Below, piece after piece: positions 7,933 through 14,680 of a stretch of 14,907 nucleotides of DNA. Origin of the DNA: Egerieimonas sp900552095 (GTDB lineage Bacteria; Bacillota; Clostridia; Lachnospirales; Lachnospiraceae). Both the position numbers and the translations under genes were made by a program. The notes beneath the pieces were generated by a model. The model was given only the letters and a program-made list of their open reading frames with translations, had not been told where the DNA came from and searched no databases. The DNA lies in assembly GCA_902469965.1 (NCBI GenBank), contig CABREP010000055.1:1-14907 (forward strand). Direction: 5' to 3'. The first letter of the stretch is position 1; each line of letters begins with the position of its first letter.

Positions 7933-8069
7933 CGCAGGGAGAGATTTTGATTGCGGCAGGAGCCGCACTGGCAGTACTGGGACTGGTTCTTCTTTTGGCA
8001 GGGGGAATTGGTTTTGGAGTGAGAAAGAAGAAGATAAAAGAAAAATTATATGACAGATATGGATTTTAA
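7929..8069 (+). CDS. 46-aa single-pass membrane microprotein
   Basis: A short frame whose ATG (7929-7931) overlaps the kinase stop in an ATGA arrangement, indicating translational coupling. It ends with TAA at 8067-8069, 16 nt before the next start. The 46 residues are a brief N-terminus (MTQGEI), one strongly hydrophobic segment from about residue 6 to 30 rich in Ala, Gly and Leu (LAVLGLVLLLAGGIGFG), then a basic tail (VRKKKIKEKLYDRYGF). The positive tail predicts N-out, C-in topology. The small-residue face (GGIGFG) could pack against another helix. The family is not recognised. The overlap and sensible composition argue that it is real; a kinase-associated regulatory or assembly peptide is a guess. 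Confidence 0.72.
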   Translation: MTQGEILIAAGAALAVLGLVLLLAGGIGFGVRKKKIKEKLYDRYGF

Positions 8070-8085
8070 GCAGGAGGAGATCAGT

Positions 8086-9036
8086 ATGTTTTGCGAAAAT
8101 TGCGGAGCAAAGTTAAAAGAAGATGACCGGTTCTGTCCGGAGTGCGGAACACCGGTAAAAGTGTCTTCGGACGCCGGCCGGGAGCAGGGGCAGCAGACTT
8201 ATCAGCAGCCGGGGTATGATGAGCAGCAGACTTATCAGCAGCCGGGGTATGATGAGCAGCAGACTTATCAGCAGCCGGAGTATGGCGGGCAGCAGCCTTA
8301 TCAGCAGCCCGGATTCAGTGAGCAGCAGCCCTATCGGCAGCCGGAGCAGAGGCAGCAGTTTTATCAGCAGGAATATCAGGAGCCGGAGCCTCAGCGCCGG
8401 GAGGAGATCAAACGGAGAAAGGTGCAGGAGAAAAAGAAGAAAAATCAGACCGTAACGCTGGTTGTGTTAGGAGTGGCGGTTGCAGCGCTTCTGGCAGCTG
8501 TTATCTTCGGTATCTGGATGCTGATGAAACCGGCAAAAGAGGAGGAATACGCATCTCCCCAGGTGTCGGTGAGCCCAACGGAAGAGCCGGATGAAAAAGA
8601 AGATACGGAGGGGAAAAAAGAAGAGAAGGAAAAAGAGGACAAAGAGGAGAAAGAAGAGAAGGTAACAGTTACAGCAACACCCACACCTACAGCTGAGCCT
8701 ACGCCTACGCTGCCGCCTGTTACGACCGTGACGCCCACACCGGCGCCGGCGGGAGACTTTATTTTTCCCGACAGCAACAGCCGCTATCTGAGTTATGATG
8801 AAGTGTATGCAAAAAACCAGCAGGAACTGTCCTATGCGAGAAATGAAATTTTTGCCCGCCACGGCAGAAAGTTCAAGTCTGCAGATCTGCAGAGCTATTT
8901 TGGAAGTAAGTCCTGGTATACGCCGCTGTATGAGCCGGATGAATTTGCGGCAATTCAGGATTCTCTCTTTAATGATTACGAGAAAGAAAATATCAAGCAG
9001 ATCACGAAAGTGGAGAAGGACAAGGGTTATGAGTAA
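8086..9036 (+). CDS. zinc-ribbon membrane protein with extracytoplasmic YARHG domain
   Basis: 316 residues. An N-terminal zinc ribbon (Cys3, Cys6, Cys17, Cys20) is followed by a Gln/Tyr/Pro-rich repeat linker (34-100), a very basic stretch (104-119) and one membrane helix (about 122-147). After that comes a Lys/Glu-rich charged segment (151-192), then a Thr/Pro linker (193-222) like those that cross cell wall. A C-terminal domain at about 235-306 carries the YARNEIFARHG signature of the YARHG family. YARHG domains are common in extracellular parts of Firmicutes proteins; their ligand is not established. The basic stretch before the helix predicts ribbon in, YARHG out. The ATG at 8086 has AGGAGG (8072-8077) 8 nt upstream; an in-frame ATG at 8050 would add 12 residues, overlap the microprotein and lacks an SD. 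It is probably a sensor or anchor of the cluster. Confidence 0.9.
   Translation: MFCENCGAKLKEDDRFCPECGTPVKVSSDAGREQGQQTYQQPGYDEQQTYQQPGYDEQQTYQQPEYGGQQPYQQPGFSEQQPYRQPEQRQQFYQQEYQEPEPQRREEIKRRKVQEKKKKNQTVTLVVLGVAVAALLAAVIFGIWMLMKPAKEEEYASPQVSVSPTEEPDEKEDTEGKKEEKEKEDKEEKEEKVTVTATPTPTAEPTPTLPPVTTVTPTPAPAGDFIFPDSNSRYLSYDEVYAKNQQELSYARNEIFARHGRKFKSADLQSYFGSKSWYTPLYEPDEFAAIQDSLFNDYEKENIKQITKVEKDKGYE
8191..8352 (+). repeat. 33-bp in-frame tandem repeat, about five copies
   Basis: Units start at 8191, 8224, 8257, 8290 and 8323; each full unit encodes 11 residues of the form QQTYQQPGYDE. The first two copies (8191-8223 and 8224-8256) are identical at every base, the third diverges near its end, and the fourth and fifth are more degenerate; the fifth has ten codons. 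The identical pair points to a recent duplication or ongoing slippage or recombination. Confidence 0.92.
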
Positions 9037-9616
9037 AAAAGGGATTTTCTTGAGAGGTATCAACACACCGGGGCAGGAGACGTTTCAGATTGACCGGGAA
9101 GGATTTGTGATCGGAAAGGGAACCGAAGGAACGGACGGGGTCATTTCTGGTGTCTGTACTGTAAGCAGACAACATCTGCAGGCAGACTGGAAGGAGGGAC
9201 GGGTCTGGATTACAGACCTGTCCAGCACCAATGGGACTTTTATAAATGGAATCCAGATTCCGCCGATGACTCCCCGGGAAATTTTTGCCGGGGATGAGAT
9301 TGCACTGGCTGACTATATCTTTTTGGCGGAGCCGGTGGAGAAGGAACGTCTGCTGATCGTGGAAGAACCGGGAAATGACTGGAGTACGCTGGAACAGGCG
9401 GTATATGAAAATCTGTCCTGCCGGTATGAGATTCAGGTGATCCGGGACTACTTTGCGCTGGAGGAGTATTTCCGCCAGGAGAGAAAGCTGGATGTAATGT
9501 TGGTGGAAGAGAGTCTGTATGGGAAATATCTGGAGCGTCATCAGATTGGCTGGCTGATTCTGCTTAAGCCGGAAATGAAAGAAGACAGCCGGGAGCTGAT
9601 TGAAAATCTGAGGTAA
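9029..9616 (+). CDS. FHA-domain protein with pseudo-receiver-like C-terminus
   Basis: 195 residues, no membrane segment. Residues 20-101 are an FHA domain, a phosphothreonine-binding fold. It shows FVIGKG (26-31), SRQH (46-49) and DLSSTNGTFING (63-74), with the binding residues Ser46, Arg47, Asn68 and Thr70 retained; the usual GR is GK. Residues 106-182 have an alternating strand/helix pattern (RLLIVEEP, then KLDVMLVEESLY, then WLILLKPE). It resembles the N-terminal receiver-like domain of CpaE/MinD-type ATPases of Clostridia, but no P-loop ATPase follows. Glu160 stands where a receiver would carry its phospho-accepting Asp. The ATG at 9029 overlaps the previous gene by 8 nt, with AGAAGGA at 9014-9020 as SD; an upstream extension would run inside the YARHG gene. 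It probably reads phosphorylation by the kinase at 5977-7932. The FHA call is firm; the C-terminal assignment is tentative. Confidence 0.9.
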   Translation: MSKKGIFLRGINTPGQETFQIDREGFVIGKGTEGTDGVISGVCTVSRQHLQADWKEGRVWITDLSSTNGTFINGIQIPPMTPREIFAGDEIALADYIFLAEPVEKERLLIVEEPGNDWSTLEQAVYENLSCRYEIQVIRDYFALEEYFRQERKLDVMLVEESLYGKYLERHQIGWLILLKPEMKEDSRELIENLR

Positions 9617-9632
9617 AAGAGGAGGAGGTCAC

Positions 9633-10037
9633 ATGTTTTGTCCGAAGTGCGGTCATAGAAATGAAGAGGAGGCACGATTTTGCGAGGAATGCGGAACTTT
9701 GCTGGAAAAAGCAGAACCGGAACGTCCCAGGTGTCCCAGATGCGGAGCCGGGATTGCGGATGAGAACGCAGGGTTTTGTCCGGAGTGCGGCAAGCCGCTG
9801 AGAGAGGAAGAAGCTGCGGTGCCTGTCTTTGAAGAGGCAGGGGAGGAAGAGAAAGTGTCTATGAAACTGCCGATCGTGCTGGGAGTGATAGCGGCAGTGC
9901 TGGCGGCTGCTGTGATCGGTCTTGGAATCTGGTACAACAGTTTGTCAAAAAAGGCGGATGATTATACGGTTCCGGATTTCAGTCAGCTGATAGAAGAAGC
10001 TGAGGATGGAAACAGTATCGGAGGCTTGGAATCATGA
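9633..10037 (+). CDS. double zinc-ribbon single-pass membrane protein
   Basis: 134 residues. Two tandem zinc ribbons use Cys3, Cys6, Cys17, Cys20 and Cys34, Cys37, Cys49, Cys52, each of the CxxCG...FCxxCG form. An acidic linker (57-74) leads to one membrane helix at about 79-101 (LPIVLGVIAAVLAAAVIGLG) and a short outside tail of some 33 residues without a recognisable domain. The ATG at 9633 follows an extended purine SD (GGAGGAGG, 9621-9628). The TGA stop overlaps the next ATG (10034), so translation is probably coupled to the TPR/glycan-binding protein. With ribbons inside and almost nothing outside, it looks like a membrane-tethered adaptor. No catalytic motif is present. Confidence 0.88.
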   Translation: MFCPKCGHRNEEEARFCEECGTLLEKAEPERPRCPRCGAGIADENAGFCPECGKPLREEEAAVPVFEEAGEEEKVSMKLPIVLGVIAAVLAAAVIGLGIWYNSLSKKADDYTVPDFSQLIEEAEDGNSIGGLES

Positions 10038-12265
10038 AAAGCAGAAAAGCAAGAAGCATTCTGAGCACGCTTCTCGGACTGCTTTGTCTGTTCCTTGCGG
10101 GAATCGGGGCTTATCTGGGGGTACAGATCAGTCAGGTGAAGCGCTATGAGGAACAGATTTCTCTGGGAGATAAATACCTGGAAGAACTGGATTATGAAAA
10201 TGCGGAGATTGCCTACCGCAAGGCAGTAGAGATCAGTGAGAAGCGGGAGAGCAGTTACGTGAAACTGACCGTTCTCTATATAGAGCAGGAAGAGTATGAA
10301 AAGGCCGCTCAGATTATAGAAGAAGGACGGGAACAGACCGGTAAGGAAGAGGTTTTCTCAGATCTTCAGCAGCAAGTGGAAGAGCTGGAACCTTCCCGGG
10401 AGCCGGAAGAAGACACTTCCCAGAAAGAAGAAGAGAAAGAGTCTTTTGACTGGGAGCGCGCTTTTGAGAAGACCATCCTCTCGGAACTGGAACTTCTGAC
10501 TTCGGAGGATTTAAATTACAGTACATCCTCTTCCGTTTATTATCATCAGAGCGGGGTGATCAGTGCGGATATCGTGGAATTTGAAGGGAAAACGTATCTC
10601 TACTGTATTTATCTGGCTGCAGAGAAGGGAAATGCCGGTTGGGCGAACCGTTTTCATTTGGTACTGTATCGCGGCGAAGATTTTTCTCAGGTAGGTGATG
10701 TGAGACTGGGAGAAATGGACTATTTTGGAGGATGGGCGCTTCGCGGACAGAAAGCAGCGGTTATGCTGAGAGAAGAGGAAGAATGTCTGCAGTGGGTTTT
10801 TGGCGGATATACGGAATACTGGGAAAGCATGGGGCAGGAGACTGCGGTTGTTTCCTTTGACGGAGGCGAACTGAAAAAAGAACTGATCCTGACGAGTCAT
10901 GAGGGTGGAAATGAATCTGTTGTAAAGCGAAACGGGGAAGAAGTTTACGCTTATTATGATGAACAGCTGCAGACGGGGACTGCTGCCAGCGGTGCGGAGG
11001 CCTATGCGCAGGAACTGGAAAGAGAGCATCTTCCGGAGAATCTGGAGGCCTTCGGACAGGAAAAAGAAATCTGCCGTCTGGAATATACGGCAGTCCAGAC
11101 AGATGGAACGGGATCCGGAAGTTATACGGGAACGGTAACGGACCACACAGGTCTGGCCGGAAGACTGGAAGGGAAGGCAGAACCGGAACAGAATACAGAG
11201 GAGAGCGGAGATTATGAGATGCCCCAGGAGCATTGGGAGATGCTCAGTTTTATGACGGGGCAGATGATAAACATGCTTGACTATAAGGGGATGATCTCCG
11301 AGGGAACCGAAGTCGGGATTGCAGATCTTCCCCAGGAGTATATCGGGGAGCTGGCTCCCTGTCTTGATGAATTTTGGATGAGGGAAGCATTTCCTTCTCT
11401 GCGAATGGATGGCGCTTATGCCTATTATGAGGAGTCGGTGATCCGCAGCTTTTTCCGCTCTGTGACAGGAGTGGAGCTGGATGGGATCTTAAAGGCGGAT
11501 CAGGAAATGACGCTGACCTTTGATAATGGAGAATATGGCATCATTTTGGCTGACGGCGCTCCGCTTTATACTGTTCGGTATCTGGAAGGGATCCGCCAGG
11601 GAGATACGGTGACGGCTCTGATGGAACTGCTTGAAACAGGAAATACTGTGCGGACCAGCGCAGGCTGCTATCAGGTGAAATATGGCATTGATCCGGGAAG
11701 CGTGTTTGGGCATTATCTGATTTCTGTGGAAAAGCTTCCGGATCCGGACGGGGCATTTTCAGAAATCTCCGCCTCCTCCACACTGGCTGAGGCCGGGCAG
11801 GATCACAGCCCTGCGGTACTGAGGGATCACGATATGACCACAGCCTGGGCTGAGGGTGTGGACGGAACCGGCGTGGGTGAGACGATCCGGATCTCGGCGC
11901 AGGGAGTGCAGAAGGTACACGGTATCCGGCTGGGGCTCGGCTTTCTGAAGGATCAGGGGCTGCTTGAGCGGAATGGAAGGCCTGCAGCCCTGCATTTTGC
12001 CTTCTCAGACGGGACAGAACTGGATGCGGTGTTTGAACCGGATCTGTATGGAGTGGAAATGAAAGAGGGCGTTCAGGCTTCGTATCATGTCACCCCCCTG
12101 GCAGCAGGTTACGGCGCGGATCGGTGGGAACTTGCGCAAGGCTATCTGGACTACGTATCTTTCGGACAGGAGATTGAGACAGAGTGGATCGAGATCACGA
12201 TTACAGATGCCCGGGCGGGAACAAAATATGAGGATACCTGCATTTCCGAACTGGTAGTTTACTGA
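10034..12265 (+). CDS. signal-anchored TPR protein with C-terminal NADase-type glycan-binding domain
   Basis: 743 residues. A basic N-terminus and one hydrophobic helix (about 9-31) form a signal anchor, so the rest should be outside the cell. Residues 42-115 are TPR-like (ISLGDKYLEELDYENAEI, then LYIEQEEYEKAAQIIEEG), followed by an acidic linker (118-138). The middle (about 140-570) is a large region I do not recognise, with beta-rich stretches. Residues 577-743 match the discoidin-like NADase-type glycan-binding family. It starts SEISASSTL, has an aspartate-rich loop with TTAW, a GIRLGLGF strand, a FSDGTEL turn and the closing DTCISELVVY. The ATG at 10034 overlaps the preceding TGA, with GGAGG (10020-10024) upstream. 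Its first 100 residues are paralogous to the next gene. It probably binds envelope or external glycan; the ligand is unknown. Confidence 0.88.
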   Translation: MKSRKARSILSTLLGLLCLFLAGIGAYLGVQISQVKRYEEQISLGDKYLEELDYENAEIAYRKAVEISEKRESSYVKLTVLYIEQEEYEKAAQIIEEGREQTGKEEVFSDLQQQVEELEPSREPEEDTSQKEEEKESFDWERAFEKTILSELELLTSEDLNYSTSSSVYYHQSGVISADIVEFEGKTYLYCIYLAAEKGNAGWANRFHLVLYRGEDFSQVGDVRLGEMDYFGGWALRGQKAAVMLREEEECLQWVFGGYTEYWESMGQETAVVSFDGGELKKELILTSHEGGNESVVKRNGEEVYAYYDEQLQTGTAASGAEAYAQELEREHLPENLEAFGQEKEICRLEYTAVQTDGTGSGSYTGTVTDHTGLAGRLEGKAEPEQNTEESGDYEMPQEHWEMLSFMTGQMINMLDYKGMISEGTEVGIADLPQEYIGELAPCLDEFWMREAFPSLRMDGAYAYYEESVIRSFFRSVTGVELDGILKADQEMTLTFDNGEYGIILADGAPLYTVRYLEGIRQGDTVTALMELLETGNTVRTSAGCYQVKYGIDPGSVFGHYLISVEKLPDPDGAFSEISASSTLAEAGQDHSPAVLRDHDMTTAWAEGVDGTGVGETIRISAQGVQKVHGIRLGLGFLKDQGLLERNGRPAALHFAFSDGTELDAVFEPDLYGVEMKEGVQASYHVTPLAAGYGADRWELAQGYLDYVSFGQEIETEWIEITITDARAGTKYEDTCISELVVY

Positions 12266-12278
12266 TGGAGGGAGAGCA

Positions 12279-14069
12279 GTGAAGAAAAAGGGAAAAGGAA
12301 TTTTAACAGCAATTTTTTCTGTGCTGATTGCAGCACTGGCCGCAGTAGGTGGTCTTCTGGCCTTTCGCATCATGACGCTGAAGAAATACGAGAAACAGAT
12401 TTCTCTGGGAGCGAAATACCTGGAAAAACTGGATTATGAGAATGCGGAGATCTGTTTTGAGAAAGCAATAGAGATCGATGAAAAGAAAACGGAGCCGTAT
12501 CTTCAGCTTTCTGTTGTCTATGTGCAGCAGCAGAGGTATGAGGAGGCCAGAGAAATCCTGCAGAAGGCGGAAGATACAGCCTCCCGTCTGCCTGAGGAAG
12601 TGGCAGGCCAGCTGACAGAGCAGGTAGAGACAGCGGAAAAGGAGATGACAAAACGCCAGGAACGGGAACTTTTTGAGGCGTACCTGAAAGAATCCCTGAT
12701 TCCGGAGCAGGGACTGGCAGATCTGGGACCGAAGGAAGGATGGATGTACAGCCATGCAGATACCTGGTTTCAGCCGGATGGAATCCTCAGTGCGCTGATT
12801 GAAGATCTGGATGAAGATGAGGGACTGGAGATGCTGGTTCTCTCAATTGAAGATCCGGCAGCGGAGCAGTATGAGGGACGTCCGGTGGATCTGGCATATG
12901 CGCAGTCCGCGAAGAATGTGATGGGCACCGTCTACGAGATTGCAGACGGCGAAGTGCAGGCGGCAGATACCGCCCTGATCCGGGAGTACAATGAGAAAGA
13001 CTGGAAGATATTTACTTTTACCTCTCCCCAGGCGGATCGGATCAGCTTTTTCGGAACTCTGCTTGAGGTGGATGGAAAGAAGCATCTGTTTTTTGAGCGG
13101 TATGAGGCTGCAGCGGCTTTTGCAGACGGTATGACGCAGGATTACTGGATGATGTGCTATCAGGACGGAGCGCTTCAGATGGAAGCTTCCTTTACGCAGC
13201 CCGGTTTTGGCAGTTCTGATTTCCAGTATGTCGGTTATAAGCTGGAAGAGGGGCAGGTGGTCAGTTCAGAGATTGTCTGTTCGGAAGCGTATATGGAGAA
13301 ACCGGGAAAATATGGAAGCTATGAGGCAGGAGTGGAAGGATTCTTCGGGGAACTGGGAGTTCAGGCTGCGTTTACTGATCACATGGAAAGCATTCTTACC
13401 TCGGAAAATGAAATGAGCAGAATCCTGGATTACAGGACGGATCGAACAGAGTTTTCTTCTGACTTTAAATCGGCAAAATTTAAACTGGAGGGAACGGATT
13501 ACACCGGTCTTCATGAGCTGGCCGGAGGGGAAACAGACGGCGGGCAGGAAGAGGATTCGGCGGACGCGTGGAAAGAAGCTTACCTGCAGTATCTTACGTC
13601 AAAAGGCGGAGACCGCTATAATGCTGCCGCAGAGTATGCCCTGCTTTATATCAATGAAGATGAGATACCGGAACTCTTGATCGAGTACGGTACAACAGCA
13701 GGCGGAGGAGAGATCTGCACCTGGAATGAGAGTACGGGGACCGTGGTTTCTCAAAGTCTCTGGACGTATGGCCTGGGTTATCTGGAAAAAGGAAATCTGC
13801 TCTGCGACAGCGGAGGTCATATGGATCACTATTATGATACCGTGTATCAGATCCAGGATGGTCAGTTTGTAAAAGTGGCGGAAGGAAAGACAGATGGGAC
13901 GATCACAGATGGTACCATCAGCTATACTTATACCTGGAATGGAGAGACGGTGGACGAGGCCGCTTACAAGAGCAGTTTGGATGGGGTGATCGATCTGGAT
14001 CAGCTGATCCGTCCATACAGCAGCACAGTAGAATGGGATGAGATCATCGCTCAGATCCGGGCAAAATAG
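12279..14069 (+). CDS. signal-anchored TPR protein, paralogue of the preceding gene
   Basis: 596 residues starting at GTG 12279; GGAGG (12267-12271) lies 7 nt upstream and the ATG at 12265 runs into a stop after five codons. A Lys-rich N-terminus and one helix (about 8-31) form a signal anchor. Residues 34-105 are TPR-like and closely parallel the preceding protein (KKYEKQISLGAKYLEKLDYE against KRYEEQISLGDKYLEELDYE). The outside part holds two stretches that look like FG-GAP or EF-type acidic loops: EDLDEDEGLEML (175-186) and YINEDEIPELLIEYG (457-471). The second lies in a C-terminal domain of a kind common in secreted Clostridia proteins (about 437-596). The glycan-binding domain of its neighbour is absent. 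It is the last gene of the run, 13 nt after its paralogue. The function is probably sensory or binding at the cell surface; no enzyme motif is seen. Confidence 0.86.
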   Translation: MKKKGKGILTAIFSVLIAALAAVGGLLAFRIMTLKKYEKQISLGAKYLEKLDYENAEICFEKAIEIDEKKTEPYLQLSVVYVQQQRYEEAREILQKAEDTASRLPEEVAGQLTEQVETAEKEMTKRQERELFEAYLKESLIPEQGLADLGPKEGWMYSHADTWFQPDGILSALIEDLDEDEGLEMLVLSIEDPAAEQYEGRPVDLAYAQSAKNVMGTVYEIADGEVQAADTALIREYNEKDWKIFTFTSPQADRISFFGTLLEVDGKKHLFFERYEAAAAFADGMTQDYWMMCYQDGALQMEASFTQPGFGSSDFQYVGYKLEEGQVVSSEIVCSEAYMEKPGKYGSYEAGVEGFFGELGVQAAFTDHMESILTSENEMSRILDYRTDRTEFSSDFKSAKFKLEGTDYTGLHELAGGETDGGQEEDSADAWKEAYLQYLTSKGGDRYNAAAEYALLYINEDEIPELLIEYGTTAGGGEICTWNESTGTVVSQSLWTYGLGYLEKGNLLCDSGGHMDHYYDTVYQIQDGQFVKVAEGKTDGTITDGTISYTYTWNGETVDEAAYKSSLDGVIDLDQLIRPYSSTVEWDEIIAQIRAK

Positions 14070-14080
14070 AAAAAAGGCGG

Positions 14081-14128
14081 AAAGAGGGAAAATACAGGAG
14101 AAAACCTGCATTTTCCCTCTTTTCCCCT
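14081..14128 (+). terminator. intrinsic terminator at the end of the accessory gene run
   Basis: The arms AAAGAGGGAAAATACAGG (14081-14098) and CCTGCATTTTCCCTCTTT (14105-14122) form an 18-bp stem with one A-C mismatch and a 6-nt loop (AGAAAA). The 3' arm and following bases are T-rich. It starts 12 nt after the last stop and would separate this transcript from rpsL. The -35 box of the rpsL promoter begins at 14128, directly behind it. Confidence 0.83.
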
Positions 14129-14156
14129 TGACAAAGGAAAAACCCCATACTATACT
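14128..14156 (+). promoter_or_regulatory. sigma-A promoter for rpsL-rpsG
   Basis: TTGACA (14128-14133, perfect) and TATACT (14151-14156, 5 of 6) are separated by 17 nt. Transcription should start near 14163, giving a leader of about 100 nt before rpsL. A strong promoter is expected for ribosomal proteins, and it makes the S12/S7 genes independent of rpoBC. Confidence 0.88.
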
Positions 14157-14165
14157 GTAAAAGTG

Positions 14166-14188
14166 TGCATGAAAATGCAGTTATTTTT
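14166..14188 (+). promoter_or_regulatory. small hairpin plus T-rich stretch in the rpsL leader
   Basis: TGCAT (14166-14170), a GAAA tetraloop and ATGCA (14175-14179) form a 5-bp hairpin at the 5' end of the predicted transcript. It is followed by GTTATTTTT (14180-14188). It could stabilise the mRNA 5' end or act as a weak attenuator. The stem is short, so this is tentative. Confidence 0.35.
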
Positions 14189-14263
14189 GTGCGCCGATCA
14201 CAAAGAAGATAAGCAGTCGAGGAAATCCCGTTCATACGGAGAAATTCACAGGAGGTGAAAGGA

Positions 14264-14680
14264 ATGCCTACATTTAACCAGTTAGTAAAAAAAGGACGTC
14301 AGACCAGCGTTAAGAAATCTACCGCTCCGGCTCTGCAGAAAAGCTTTAATTCTCTGAGAAAAAAATCTACAGATCTGTCCTCCCCGCAGAAGCGTGGTGT
14401 TTGTACAGCTGTTAAGACCGCAACTCCTAAGAAGCCGAACTCAGCTCTTAGAAAGATTGCCCGTGTACGTCTTTCCAATGGAATCGAAGTGACAAGCTAC
14501 ATTCCGGGAGAGGGTCACAACCTTCAGGAGCACAGCGTTGTGCTGATCCGTGGAGGAAGAGTTAAGGACCTGCCCGGTACCAGATACCACATTATCCGTG
14601 GAACCCTGGATACTGCAGGTGTTGCTAACAGAAAACAGGCCCGTTCCAAATACGGCGCTAAGAGACCGAAACAGAAATAA
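14264..14680 (+). CDS. rpsL: 30S ribosomal protein S12
   Basis: 138 residues, complete. S12 sits at the decoding centre of the 30S subunit and helps control accuracy. Hallmarks are MPTFNQLVKKGR at the start, SPQKRGVCTAVKTATPKKPN (40-59), the GEGHNLQEHSVVLIRGGRVK block (82-101) and the basic end RSKYGAKRPKQK. Compared with E. coli S12 there is an insertion of about 13 residues near position 30, which I associate with Clostridia. Lys56 and Lys101, equivalent to E. coli Lys43 and Lys88 (Met numbering), are both present, the streptomycin-sensitive state. The ATG at 14264 is chosen over the in-frame GTG at 14255, because that GTG lies within the SD (AGGAGGTG, 14250-14257) that serves the ATG. Gln, Asn and Arg codon choices again resemble rpoC. 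Confidence 0.98.
   Translation: MPTFNQLVKKGRQTSVKKSTAPALQKSFNSLRKKSTDLSSPQKRGVCTAVKTATPKKPNSALRKIARVRLSNGIEVTSYIPGEGHNLQEHSVVLIRGGRVKDLPGTRYHIIRGTLDTAGVANRKQARSKYGAKRPKQK

Noticed and set aside
7387..7968. Minus-strand open frame across the kinase TPR region and microprotein
   Set aside because: Composition is Leu/His/Ile-rich as expected for the complement of Glu/Gln-rich coding DNA; no ribosome-binding site or domain was seen.
8050..8085. Upstream in-frame ATG for the YARHG protein
   Set aside because: It lies inside the 46-aa microprotein gene and lacks an SD, while the ATG at 8086 has AGGAGG at ideal spacing and places the first Cys at residue 3 as in the cluster's 9633 protein.
8216..8455. 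Ser/Arg repeat frame (SSRLISSRGMM and similar) overlapping the YARHG gene
   Set aside because: It is the shifted-frame reading of the 33-bp repeat; the frame with zinc ribbon, helix and YARHG domain is clearly the real one.
8795..9028. N-terminal extension of the FHA protein within the YARHG gene
   Set aside because: The extended peptide is an out-of-frame reading of the YARHG domain, rich in Arg, Met and Ser; the ATG at 9029 with a short overlap fits operon spacing.
4393..14069. Codon-use contrast (CGT in rpoC/rpsL, CGG/AGA in the cluster) as evidence for recent horizontal transfer
   Set aside because: High-expression codon bias of rpoC and rpsL explains it; no mobility gene, direct repeat or tRNA boundary is visible.
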